A stretch of DNA of 57,060 bases, taken from Anaerolineales bacterium. Its GTDB lineage: Bacteria > Chloroflexota > Anaerolineae > Anaerolineales > Villigracilaceae. Positions 1 to 8,193 of this stretch are shown here, piece after piece. The position numbers and the translations under genes are program-made. The stretch's first letter is position 1, and every line of letters starts with the position of its first letter. The notes beneath the pieces were generated by a model, which did no database searches, was not told the DNA's origin, and saw only the letters and a program-made list of their open reading frames with translations. The stretch is taken from positions 1 through 57,060 of the forward strand of contig JANJTV010000041.1 of NCBI GenBank assembly GCA_024710905.1. The letters are read 5' to 3'.

Positions 1-133
1 CCTCGCGGTCGGCACTGTCAACGACAAATATTTCGCTGGGCGCAGGGTTCAATTGGACAACACCTTGCAGGCACAATTCCAACCAATCTGGCCGGCCTGA
101 ACATGGGATAATCAGTGAAACCGGGATTTTCAT
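1..133 (-). CDS. Glycosyltransferase family 2, N-terminal fragment (runs off the window)
   Basis: The minus strand opens an ATG at 133-131 and stays open to the window edge, giving 44 residues. The start reads MKIPVSLIIPCSGRPDW, followed by a hydrophobic strand ending in FVVDSAD, which is the usual nucleotide-binding beginning of GT-A (family 2) glycosyltransferases (VSLIIPxxxR then VVDxxS). The ATG overlaps the TGA of the upstream gene as ATGA (130-133), so the two are translationally coupled. The acceptor cannot be told from this fragment. It would add a sugar to a surface polysaccharide or lipid carrier at the inner face of the membrane. Confidence 0.8.
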   Translation of the reverse strand, partial: MKIPVSLIIPCSGRPDWLELCLQGVVQLNPAPSEIFVVDSADRE

Positions 134-1188
134 TGCAAGAACGACTTCACCAAGTACCAGTTAAAGTTAATAAGTATTTCCAAAAACCTGACCATAGCCT
201 GCTGGAAGGGACTGACAATAAAACCGCTTGAAAACGGCAGTGGCCCGCCTGAGAGAACTGAACCATCGTTCACCTTTCGCAAAAGACGGTAAGATGCTCG
301 TTTGCGAATGATTTCCTTACGATTCAATAAAACATCCTGCATCGCCCGAAACCATATTCCCTGCCAGCCTCGCCAGACACAAATAGCCAGGGTCGCGATC
401 TCATACATCAATAAAGCAGGGAACAAAAGGATTAATGTCCTTAACTGATAATAAAAAAGAATAGTAACCCAGCGATTTTTCAAATTATTGAAAACCCGCC
501 GGGCCGGGTAGGTGCCCTGACCGCGAAAAGAGAGGCCCGCCGTTCCCTGACCAAGGTCATGGCAAACGATTGCATCTGGAATTAAGAAAATTGAAACACC
601 AAAACTTGCCAGGCGTAAACTAAGCTCCATATCTTCGAAATAAAAAAAGAATAACTCCTCAAATTTCCCGTCTCCAAGCAACAAATCCCGCTCCGCAAAT
701 ATGCAAGCTCCTATAAATCCGGTAGAATTAACGGGCTCAGTGTAGCCAGACTGAATCTCCAATCCTTTATTTTTCAAAACCAGCATACCAACAAAGTGTA
801 TTGCCGCAGATTGTGCCTGGAGAATATTGGTTTGGTCATAGACAATACTTGGACATAATACTACGCCAGGGTGATTTTTACAGTATTCAACCAGTTTTTC
901 CAGGCAATCCGGGGTCGGATAAACATCATCGTCAAGCGTCATGACAAGCGGCGAACTGGCCGCGCGGATGCCAATGTTCCTGGCCTTGGTCAGGCCAAGA
1001 TTCTCATCCATTTGGATGAGTCGAACCACATCAGGCAATTCCATCTGGCTACCATCTGTCGATGCATTATCAACAACCAGAATTTCTTCAGGTGGATAGG
1101 TTTGAGCCAGTACTGCCTGCACACACTTGGCTAAGTTATCCCCACTGTTATAATTAACAATGATAACGCTTACTCTTATGCGATTCAT
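130..1188 (-). CDS. Glycosyltransferase family 2 (rhamnosyltransferase-like)
   Basis: 352 residues, a normal length for membrane-associated family 2 enzymes. The N-terminus VSVIIVNYNSGDNL and the VVDNASTDGS stretch bind the nucleotide sugar. A DDD triplet (MTLDDDVYP, about residue 87) matches the DxD metal site, and an ED motif (FYFEDMELSLR, about residue 187) matches the catalytic base region of rhamnosyl/galactofuranosyl-type transferases. A hydrophobic segment around residues 245-275 suggests membrane association. It overlaps the genes on both sides by ATGA (1185-1188 and 130-133), so it is the middle gene of a polysaccharide operon. Sugar specificity is not readable. Confidence 0.9.
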   Translation of the reverse strand: MNRIRVSVIIVNYNSGDNLAKCVQAVLAQTYPPEEILVVDNASTDGSQMELPDVVRLIQMDENLGLTKARNIGIRAASSPLVMTLDDDVYPTPDCLEKLVEYCKNHPGVVLCPSIVYDQTNILQAQSAAIHFVGMLVLKNKGLEIQSGYTEPVNSTGFIGACIFAERDLLLGDGKFEELFFFYFEDMELSLRLASFGVSIFLIPDAIVCHDLGQGTAGLSFRGQGTYPARRVFNNLKNRWVTILFYYQLRTLILLFPALLMYEIATLAICVWRGWQGIWFRAMQDVLLNRKEIIRKRASYRLLRKVNDGSVLSGGPLPFSSGFIVSPFQQAMVRFLEILINFNWYLVKSFLQ

Positions 1189-2351
1189 GTTTTAACCTGT
1201 TTTTGATAAATTTGATCCACCTGGCGAGCGCGACGCTCCCAGCTAAATTCCTGCTCAACCAACTCGCGGGCATTCCGGCCAATTTCCTCCCGCAAACCTG
1301 GATTGAGCAACAAGTGACGTATCGCCTGCGCATATTCTTCCGGCGTAATATTTTCTACCAACCAGCCCGATTCACCATGCACTAGATCGTGTGATGCAGC
1401 CGAAAAACAGACAATCGGTTTGGACGCCGCCATATAATTCATCAATTTTATAGGGTAGCCATCCCCTTTAGGGCGGGGGCTGAGCAGCAAATCCGCCTGG
1501 GCTAGCTGGTGTGGCAGAGTCATAAAATCAGACGGAAAAAAATGCACCTTCCCGGCAAGCGCCGGAAGCGACAACCAGGATTGATAAGCATCTGGCGCAT
1601 CATTCGTGTAAATATTCAGCATTAAGTTCGGGAATTCATCCACCAGGCGCGAGGTAGCATCCAGCATTAAATCAATCCCCTGGAAAGACGCCAGGTTACC
1701 GGCGTAACCAAGCGTCAGCTGGCCGGCAGGCACAGGCTCTGCCCGACCTGCGGCAAAATGCTCCACCTCGACGCCGTTCGGCACCATAGAAAACCGGGAT
1801 GAATTCGTGCCCAAGTAAGAACTGTATACCAGGTGTTGCTGATCAGACACACATATAATGTGGTCCGCGAAAACAGGAAAGATCCTGTCAAAAAGCTCAC
1901 CGACTTTGCGTTTGAACCAGTCTGGCAAGAACAACTTGTAATAGGGCAACTCCGTTTGAAGCAGGGTGTGCGAGTCGAATACCACCGGGATGTTAAGCAA
2001 AAAATGGGCTGGTAATGCTGCCAGCAAACCCTCGTAGTGGTGGGCATGGATTACATCGTAGCGATTCTGGCGCGCAAGATCGAAGACTTTCAACATGAGC
2101 ATAAAGTCCACAACCAGCAACTTCGCATAAGTTGGACCAGGGTTCATTTTATTGTAAAAAGCAATCGGGGCGATCCGATGAACGGGAAATGGAAGCCCTT
2201 GCTCACTATCCCCCAGATGATAAGTTACCACTTCCACCCGGTGCCCCAATGAATGGATTGCTTCAGCCAGACGAAGAATTCGCACCGGGGTCCCCCGGGA
2301 CGCAGGAAACGGGCAGGCCGCAACATGCAAAACAGAAAAGTTAGGTGTCAT
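1185..2351 (-). CDS. Glycosyltransferase family 4 (GT-B)
   Basis: 388 residues from the ATG at 2351-2349. An in-frame TTG at 2366 is possible but adds nothing conserved. The N-terminal Rossmann half starts VLHVAACPFPASRGTPVR, with the glycine-rich loop typical of GT4 donors' partners. The C-terminal half holds LGYAGNLASFQGIDLMLDA and the E-x7-E-like region PRPKGDGYPIKLMNYMAASKPIV that binds the donor nucleotide. It is the first visible gene of a minus-strand cluster with two family 2 transferases. A TATAAT (minus, 2373-2368) lies about 17 bases upstream of the start, so the leader would be very short. Probable role: assembly of an exported polysaccharide or glycolipid. Confidence 0.9.
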   Translation of the reverse strand: MTPNFSVLHVAACPFPASRGTPVRILRLAEAIHSLGHRVEVVTYHLGDSEQGLPFPVHRIAPIAFYNKMNPGPTYAKLLVVDFMLMLKVFDLARQNRYDVIHAHHYEGLLAALPAHFLLNIPVVFDSHTLLQTELPYYKLFLPDWFKRKVGELFDRIFPVFADHIICVSDQQHLVYSSYLGTNSSRFSMVPNGVEVEHFAAGRAEPVPAGQLTLGYAGNLASFQGIDLMLDATSRLVDEFPNLMLNIYTNDAPDAYQSWLSLPALAGKVHFFPSDFMTLPHQLAQADLLLSPRPKGDGYPIKLMNYMAASKPIVCFSAASHDLVHGESGWLVENITPEEYAQAIRHLLLNPGLREEIGRNARELVEQEFSWERRARQVDQIYQKQVKT

Positions 2352-2353
2352 AG

Positions 2354-2617
2354 ATGATAATCGCAAAATTATACCGTAAGCCGTCGTTCATAAGCACAAC
2401 ACCTGGTGACCAACAAACAAGGCAAGATCATTCGCGCACCCCTGGACCGCTGGTCTGCAGGCGGATGATGACCACTGGCCCGGAAAATTATTACCCGGCC
2501 AATCATCGCGGGCAAAAGGTGTATTTTTGCACCGAGTTTTGCCTGGACGCTTATCGCGCCGACCCCGACCGGTTTTACCAGGCGCATCACACTCCGAAAT
2601 CAGGGCAAAAGCCATGA
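2354..2617 (+). CDS. Small YHS-domain (TRASH-like) metal-binding protein
   Basis: 87 residues. The C-terminal 55 residues match the YHS pattern: PLVCRRM, then Y-Y-P-A-N-H-R-G, then VYFCTEFCLDAY, then a D-P-x-x-F/Y end. Cysteines at about 35, 59 and 63 are the expected metal ligands. The ATG start at 2354 lies only 3 bases from the divergent glycosyltransferase ATG; the 30 residues before the domain are not conserved-looking, so the true start is uncertain. The TGA overlaps the fdhD ATG (2614-2617), which argues strongly that it is real and coupled to FdhD. Inference: a metal or sulfur-handling helper for formate dehydrogenase maturation. Confidence 0.7.
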   Translation: MIIAKLYRKPSFISTTPGDQQTRQDHSRTPGPLVCRRMMTTGPENYYPANHRGQKVYFCTEFCLDAYRADPDRFYQAHHTPKSGQKP

Positions 2618-3381
2618 ATACATCCCATTCGCTTACATATCAAAAATTCGAATCCGGCAAGTGGCAGACCATTTCTGCCGAGACGATCGTCGAAACGCCT
2701 GTTTCTCTCACGGTAAACGGCCAGGGCTGGGCAAGGTTTATGTGTACACCCAACCAGCTTGAAGCCTTGATGGTTGGTTTTTTGTACAACGAAAGAATTA
2801 TTGAAACCATGGAAGATATCGCCGATGTACGGGTCTGCGAGCATGGTGATAATGTGGATATTTGGACAAGCCGCCAGGTGGAACAACCAGCAAAATGGAC
2901 TCGCACCTCAGGTTGCACCGGCGGAATCACATCAGTGGAGGCAGACGCCCCCGAAGCCGCGATTCCGTTTTTGGGGCAGCCCGCCCACCCGGAACAAATC
3001 TGCAGACTGGTGGATCAGCTTTTTGAGTCACAATCTTTGTACAAAGAAACCGGCGGTGTGCATACTTCGGCATTCAGCAACGGGGAAAGCATTTTATTGT
3101 CCGCTGAGGATATTGGCCGCCACAATACATTCGACAAGCTGGCCGGCCTGTGGCTGGCGCAGGGGAAACCATATATCCCGGCTGCCATTATTACAACCGG
3201 GCGAATCTCATCAGAGATGTTGCAAAAGGCCGGGCGCATAGGAGCTGGTATGCTCATCTCGCGCACCTCGCCAAGTTCTCTTTCCATCCAGATGGCGGAA
3301 CGAAACGGCATCACCCTGGTTGGCTATGCCCGGCGACATCGATTTAACGTTTACACCCACCCGGAAAGAATCCTTCCTTAG
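2614..3381 (+). CDS. fdhD: Formate dehydrogenase accessory sulfurtransferase FdhD
   Basis: 255 residues. FdhD carries sulfur from a cysteine desulfurase to the molybdenum cofactor of formate dehydrogenase, forming the sulfido ligand needed for activity. Visible family features: N-terminal E-T-P-V-S-L-T-V-N, LMVGFLYNE, the loop TRTSGCTGG with a single cysteine (C101) in place of the E. coli CxxC, and the C-terminal blocks DIGRHNTFDKLAG, TTGRISSEM and SRTSPSSL. A longer in-frame start at 2527 exists, but the ATG at 2614 overlaps the YHS stop and gives the usual protein length. It precedes the formate dehydrogenase operon on the same strand. Confidence 0.95.
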   Translation: MNTSHSLTYQKFESGKWQTISAETIVETPVSLTVNGQGWARFMCTPNQLEALMVGFLYNERIIETMEDIADVRVCEHGDNVDIWTSRQVEQPAKWTRTSGCTGGITSVEADAPEAAIPFLGQPAHPEQICRLVDQLFESQSLYKETGGVHTSAFSNGESILLSAEDIGRHNTFDKLAGLWLAQGKPYIPAAIITTGRISSEMLQKAGRIGAGMLISRTSPSSLSIQMAERNGITLVGYARRHRFNVYTHPERILP

Positions 3382-3411
3382 CCCAAAACACAAACAGGCT
3401 TGTTTTCTTAT

Positions 3412-3429
3412 TTGTGATATTTTTCACAA
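3412..3429 (+). promoter_or_regulatory. CRP/FNR-family operator upstream of the formate dehydrogenase operon
   Basis: TTGTGATATTTTTCACAA is a perfect palindrome of TTGTGA, six bases, TCACAA, and contains the classical CRP core TGTGA-N6-TCACA. It lies between fdhD (ends 3381) and the diaphorase start at 3530. A weak TATATG follows at about 3430. A family-type CRP/FNR regulator probably acts here; FNR sites would read TTGAT-N4-ATCAA, so the CRP type fits better. No regulator with a helix-turn-helix of this family is in the window. Confidence 0.7.
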
Positions 3430-3529
3430 TATATGACATCCTTCCCTTCCCAGAGGGGATGAAAGCAACTTGTTGCCAGCGCCATTCAATGGGATGATGC
3501 AAGTAGGAAACCAATTGAAGAGGCTGGCT

Positions 3530-5308
3530 ATGAGTAACAAAAAGATCGCATACAGACCCATCGACCCCCAGGTTGAACAACTGGCAAGAGATCATGGCCA
3601 TACACCAGAAGCCGCTCTGGAAGTGCTAAAAGATCTATGCGCAGAAAACAAGCTAAACCAGGCTAGCATTACAGACACAGCCCGTGTTTTGGGTATCCCG
3701 GCCCACCAGGCATATGGCATGGCAACCTTCTATTCAATGCTCTCCCTGGAGCAAAGGAAAAAGGTGTTGCGGGTATGCGATGGCCCCGTCTGCTGGCTCA
3801 AACGGGCAAGCACACAGCCACTGCTCAAGGAGTGGTCTGAAAACCCGGCACTGAAAGAACTCACCATAGAACGAACATCCTGCCTCGGGCTGTGCGATCG
3901 AGCCCCAGCTGTATTGATAGAAAATGAACAGGCTGGGCCAGTTACCATTGCCGAAGCATGGAGACTCTGTGAAGGCTGGCAAGGCGTTCCTACTTCTTAC
4001 TCAGAAGAACGCACAGGTGAAACCAGGTTGATGATGTCGTTGGCCGGGAAGATCAATCCTGACTCGATCGAATCGGCCATCTTGCATGGCGTTTACGATG
4101 GCCTCAAGAAAGCCTTGAGCCTGCAGCCTGGTGAAGTACTAAGTGAAGTCGAAAAAAGCGGCCTGCAAGGCCGGGGTGGGGCGGGCTTCCCGGTTGGACG
4201 AAAATGGCGATTCGTTGCAACACAGGCCAACCAGCCAAGGTACCTGGTCTGCAATGCTGACGAAAGTGAACCGTTAATCTTCAAAGATCGCGTACTGATC
4301 GACAGCAACCCGCATCAAATGCTTGAAGGGATGGTCATCGGTGGGTATGCCTGCCAGGCTCGCGAAGCCTGGATCTACATTCGCGGTGAATATGAATTCC
4401 AGGCCCGCCGATTGGAAAAAGCGATTGAACAAGCCCGCGCCAAAAGCCTGCTCGGGGAAAACATCCTCGGGAGTGGCTTTTCCTTCGACATCCACGTCCA
4501 TCGCGGCGCAGGCGCTTACATCTGCGGCGAGGAGACGGCCCTGCTGGAAAGCCTGGAAGGCAAACGAGGTGAACCTCGCCTGCGCCCGCCCTACCCGCCC
4601 CAGTTCGGTTTTCGCGGCCAGCCAACGGCCGTAAATAATGTCGAATCCTTTTGCGCGGTGCCCCATATCATCAAAATTGGCGCTGAAAGGTGGCGCAGCC
4701 TGACCAACGATCCCACCCCAGGCACCAAAATTTATATGGTGTTGGGCCATGTCCGCAACCCGGGCCTGTTCGAAGCGCCATTTGGCATTACGTTGCGGCA
4801 GGTTATCGAGGAATTTGGCGGTGGCATGCTGCCCGGCTCACACTTCAACTTTGCCCTGTGCGGCGGTGCGGCAGGCACAATTGTTCCACCCGCATTGCTC
4901 GAAAACCACATCGATTACAACTCTGGCCCGCTGAAGGGAGTCACCAGGGATATCCCGGCCATGGAAAAACGCTGGACGCAAGTCATTTCCATGGGCGCTG
5001 GCGCATTCCTGATCTGTGACCAGACTGTCTCACCCGTTGCCTTGCTGCGTGAACTGCTGTCATTTTTCGCCGCTGAAAGTTGTGGCAAGTGTACCCCCTG
5101 CCGCATAGGAACCTGGCGGGCGCTTGAGATATTGAACAGGATGACCAGCGGCAACGGTCAGCCTGGTGACACAGATGAATTAAACCGCCTGGCAGGGCTC
5201 ATGCGCGACTCATCTTTCTGCGGGTTGGGCCAGTCAGTGGGCATCCCCATGCTGTCAGCTTTAACCCATTTCGAAGCGGAATTTGCTAAAACGGAGAAAC
5301 AGCCATGA
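3530..5308 (+). CDS. NuoE-NuoF fusion, NAD-reducing diaphorase subunit of formate dehydrogenase
   Basis: 592 residues. Residues 1-160 are NuoE/FdsG-like: a helical bundle then a thioredoxin-like [2Fe-2S] site with C83, C88, C118 and C122 (CDGPVC and SCLGLC). Residues about 180-590 are NuoF/FdsB-like: GRGGAGFPVGRKW and CNADESEP for FMN, GAGAYICGEETALLESLEG for NADH, and a C-terminal [4Fe-4S] site SCGKCTPCRIG with the fourth Cys in SSFCGLGQS. It passes electrons from FdhA to NAD+. The ATG at 3530 follows AAGAGG; an upstream in-frame start at 3470 adds nonconserved residues. Stop overlaps the fdhA ATG (5305-5308). Being fused rather than two subunits is the unusual feature. Confidence 0.93.
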   Translation: MSNKKIAYRPIDPQVEQLARDHGHTPEAALEVLKDLCAENKLNQASITDTARVLGIPAHQAYGMATFYSMLSLEQRKKVLRVCDGPVCWLKRASTQPLLKEWSENPALKELTIERTSCLGLCDRAPAVLIENEQAGPVTIAEAWRLCEGWQGVPTSYSEERTGETRLMMSLAGKINPDSIESAILHGVYDGLKKALSLQPGEVLSEVEKSGLQGRGGAGFPVGRKWRFVATQANQPRYLVCNADESEPLIFKDRVLIDSNPHQMLEGMVIGGYACQAREAWIYIRGEYEFQARRLEKAIEQARAKSLLGENILGSGFSFDIHVHRGAGAYICGEETALLESLEGKRGEPRLRPPYPPQFGFRGQPTAVNNVESFCAVPHIIKIGAERWRSLTNDPTPGTKIYMVLGHVRNPGLFEAPFGITLRQVIEEFGGGMLPGSHFNFALCGGAAGTIVPPALLENHIDYNSGPLKGVTRDIPAMEKRWTQVISMGAGAFLICDQTVSPVALLRELLSFFAAESCGKCTPCRIGTWRALEILNRMTSGNGQPGDTDELNRLAGLMRDSSFCGLGQSVGIPMLSALTHFEAEFAKTEKQP

Positions 5309-8109
5309 CTATCCACCTCACCATCAACGGGAAACCGTTCGAGGCCGAACCCGGGCAGACCATCCTGGAGGTTGCCCGCCAGCACGACCTGGACATCCCG
5401 ACCCTGTGTTATCACAAAGACCTGTCGCCGACCGGCAATTGCCGGATGTGCATGGTGGAGGTCAAGGGTGGGCGTTTCTTGCAGGCGGCCTGCGTTACCC
5501 CGGTCTGGGAGGGGATGGACATCCAGACTCACAGCTCAAAGGTCGTCCATGACCGCAAGATGACACTCGAAATGATGCTTGCCAACCACCCGCAGGATTG
5601 TATTACCTGTGACGCGAGTGGCGAATGCGAACTACAAGACCTGGCGTATGAGTACCAGGCCCGTGCCCCCGAGTGGGGCAGCAAGGGCACACGTTACCCC
5701 GTCAACAGCGACCCCAACCCGTTTATCCGTGTGGACATGAATCGCTGTATCCTGTGCCGCCGGTGTGTGCTGGCTTGTGGTGAAATCCAGGTACGGGATG
5801 TCTGGGGCATTGCCAATCGTGGTATTGAAGAACAGATTGTTGCCGGGGCAGGAACCACCATGATGGAAGCGCGCTGTGAGTCCTGCGGCCAATGCGTGGC
5901 CTACTGCCCGACCGGAGCGCTCTCAAACAAGATGAGTTATGGTGTTGCCCGCGCCCACCAGGTACAACGGGTAACAACGACCTGCAGTTATTGTGGCGTC
6001 GGTTGCCAGTTTGACCTTTTGGTGAAAAAAGGCAAAGTGATTGGGGTAGCTTCCAGCCCGGATGCCCCGGTCAATGGCATGGCCCTGTGCGTCAAAGGCC
6101 GCTACGGATATGACTATGTGCATCACCCGGAGCGGTTGAAAAAACCGATGGTCAGAGAATATTTGATAAAAAAGGGAATGAAGAAAAAAGTTGGCGGGCC
6201 GGGCTGGGAATGGGTTGAAACGGACTGGGAAACGGCCCTCAACCTGGCGGCGGGAAAACTTCGCGAAACGATGGACAAATTTGGGGCTGAGTCCGTCGGC
6301 GTGCTTACCTCCGCCAAATGTACTAACGAAGAAAATTACCTGATGAATAAGCTGGCGCGGCAGGTCATTGGCACCAATAATATTGACCATTGCGCCCGTC
6401 TCTGACACTCCAGCACGGTCGCCGGTCTGGCGGCCTCCTTCGGCTCCGGGGCTATGTCCAACAGCATGGATGACGTGGCAAATTTTGCCCAGGCGCTTTT
6501 TATCATTGGCTCCAATACTAGCGAGCAGCACCCTGTTTTCGGGACGATGCTGCGGCGGGCAATCCGCAAACGCGGTGTGAAGTTAATCGTTGCCGACCCG
6601 CGTCGCATTGACATGGTGGATTTTGCCACCCTGCACCTTCGCCAAAAACCCGGCACAGACATTGCCCTGCTGAACGGGTTGATGTACATCATCCTTGAAA
6701 AAGGATGGGAAGACAAAGCCTTTATTGAGGAGCGCTGCGAAGATTTTGAAACCTTCCGGCAAACGGTGATGCAATACCCGCCCGAGCGGGCAAGCCAGAT
6801 CACAGGTGTGCCAGTGGAGCAACTCTTTGAAGCCGCCGAAATTATGGGCACGACCCGGCCAATGGCGGTCATGTGGGCCATGGGCATCACCCAGCACATT
6901 GTTGGTGTGCGCAATGTCATGACACTCGCAAACCTGCAAATGCTGCTCGGAAATATGGGCAAAGCGGGTGGTGGCGTAAACCCGTTGCGCGGCCAAAACA
7001 ACGTGCAGGGTGCCTGCGATATGGGCGGGCTGCCAAACGTTTTCCCGGCTTACCAGCCCGTAACCAGCGAGGATGCCCGCCATAAATTTGCATCCGCCTG
7101 GGGAGTGGAAAAAGAGCACCTTGCCGGGACTATCGGATTAACTGTTACTGAAATGATGCCGGGCATCCTGGCCGGCAAAGTTCGGGCTATGTACATCCTC
7201 GGCGAGAACCCGATTATGTCAGACCCGGATACCAGCCACATTCGTCACTGCCTGGAGAACCTACCCCTGATGATTTTGCAGGAGATCTTCCCCAGCGAGA
7301 CTGCCGCTTATGCAGATATCCTGCTGCCCGGTGTCAGTTTTGCCGAAAAAGATGGTACGGTCACCAATACCGAGCGGCGCGTACAATTGGTACGAAAGGC
7401 CATCGAACCGCTTGGTGATGCCCGTCAGGATTGGTGGATTACCGCCGAAATTGCCAAACGAATCATTACGACAGAACCTTCTGCCACGAAAAAGTCTGCA
7501 AGAAAAATCAACCCGGAAGCATCCTGGGCATCGTGGGATTATCAATCTGTAACTGAGATTATGGACGAAATCAACGCGCTTGCGCCGTCTTACACAGGCA
7601 TCACTTACCCGCGCCTGCAAAACGGAGAACGCCTGCAATGGCCTGTCCCGGCGAAAGACCACCCCGGTACGCCAATCCTGCATACCAAAGCCTTTACCCG
7701 CGGCAAAGGGAAGTTCATGCCCATTGACCACGTCCCGTCTCCGGAGCTGCCCGACGACCAATATCCGTTCATCCTTTCCACCGGTCGGGTGTTGTACCAC
7801 TGGCACGGCGGGGAGATGACCCGCCGCTCACAAGGCCTGCTGGACGTTTACAACAACAGCCTGGTTGAACTTAACCCACAGGATGCCGAAAAACTGGGCA
7901 TTAACGGAAATAAAACCATCCGTGTTACTTCACGGCGCGGAAGCATCGAAGCCGAAGCCTGGGTGACCGAACGGGTGCCTCCAGGCATGGTGTATGCCAA
8001 TTTCCACTTTCCCGAAGCTTCAGCCAACGAACTGACCATCGCCGAACTCGACCCGGTTTCAAAAATACCATCCTTCAAAGTCTGTGCGGTTCAGGTGGAG
8101 CTGGTGTAA
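5305..8109 (+). CDS. fdhA: Selenocysteine-containing formate dehydrogenase catalytic subunit (UGA at 6403-6405 = Sec367)
   Basis: One 934-residue protein interrupted by an in-frame TGA at codon 367. Domains: plant-type [2Fe-2S] (C35, C46, C49, C63); His-Cys [4Fe-4S] (HPQDCITCDASGEC); two [4Fe-4S] motifs (CILCRRCVLAC and CESCGQCVAYC, from C191); Mo-bis-MGD domain with its own cluster (CSYCGVGC, from C227); Sec367 in D-H-C-A-R-L-U-H-S-S-T-V-A-G; C-terminal molybdopterin dinucleotide-binding domain. The Sec position is exactly where FDHs carry Cys or Sec as the Mo ligand, and homology continues unbroken past the TGA, so this is not a frameshift or pseudogene. It oxidises formate to CO2 in the cytoplasm with the fused diaphorase as partner. 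An annotation pipeline would split it at 6405 and restart at about 6454. Confidence 0.95.
6403..6435 (+). promoter_or_regulatory. Bacterial SECIS element of fdhA
   Basis: After the UGA, 6417-6423 pairs with 6429-6435 (seven pairs, one G-U) and closes a five-base loop GGUCU at 6424-6428. Eighteen bases separate the UGA from the loop. E. coli fdhF also has a GGUCU apical loop 18 bases after its UGA (from memory), which is the SelB-binding feature. The element lies inside the reading frame, as bacterial SECIS elements do. Confidence 0.88.
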
Positions 8110-8123
8110 TAAATCAATATCAT

Positions 8124-8156
8124 AAAATGCCGTCCGGTTGAACGGGCGGCATTTTT
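8124..8156 (+). terminator. Rho-independent terminator after fdhA
   Basis: An AAAATGCCG arm pairs with CGGCATTTTT around an inner CCG/CGG pairing and a short loop, ending in a T run. It lies 14 bases past the fdhA stop. Confidence 0.85.
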
Positions 8157-8180
8157 AACATCCCGCTCATGGATTATTGG

Positions 8181-8186
8181 TACAAT
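8181..8186 (+). promoter_or_regulatory. -10 box (TACAAT) for the LysM-M23 lipoprotein cluster, leaderless type
   Basis: TACAAT ends 7 bases before the ATG at 8194, so transcription would start at or next to the start codon. No convincing Shine-Dalgarno sequence lies between. The -35 is not clear. Confidence 0.5.
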
Positions 8187-8193
8187 CACCGCC

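Noticed and set aside
3459..3497. A short leader peptide (ATG at 3459) after the CRP-type site
   Set aside because: Twelve codons with a poorly spaced ribosome site and no attenuator structure; too weak to list.
6403..6453. fdhA as a frameshifted or broken gene because of the TGA at 6403
   Set aside because: The frame and homology continue without a break and the TGA is at the known selenocysteine position with a fitting SECIS hairpin.
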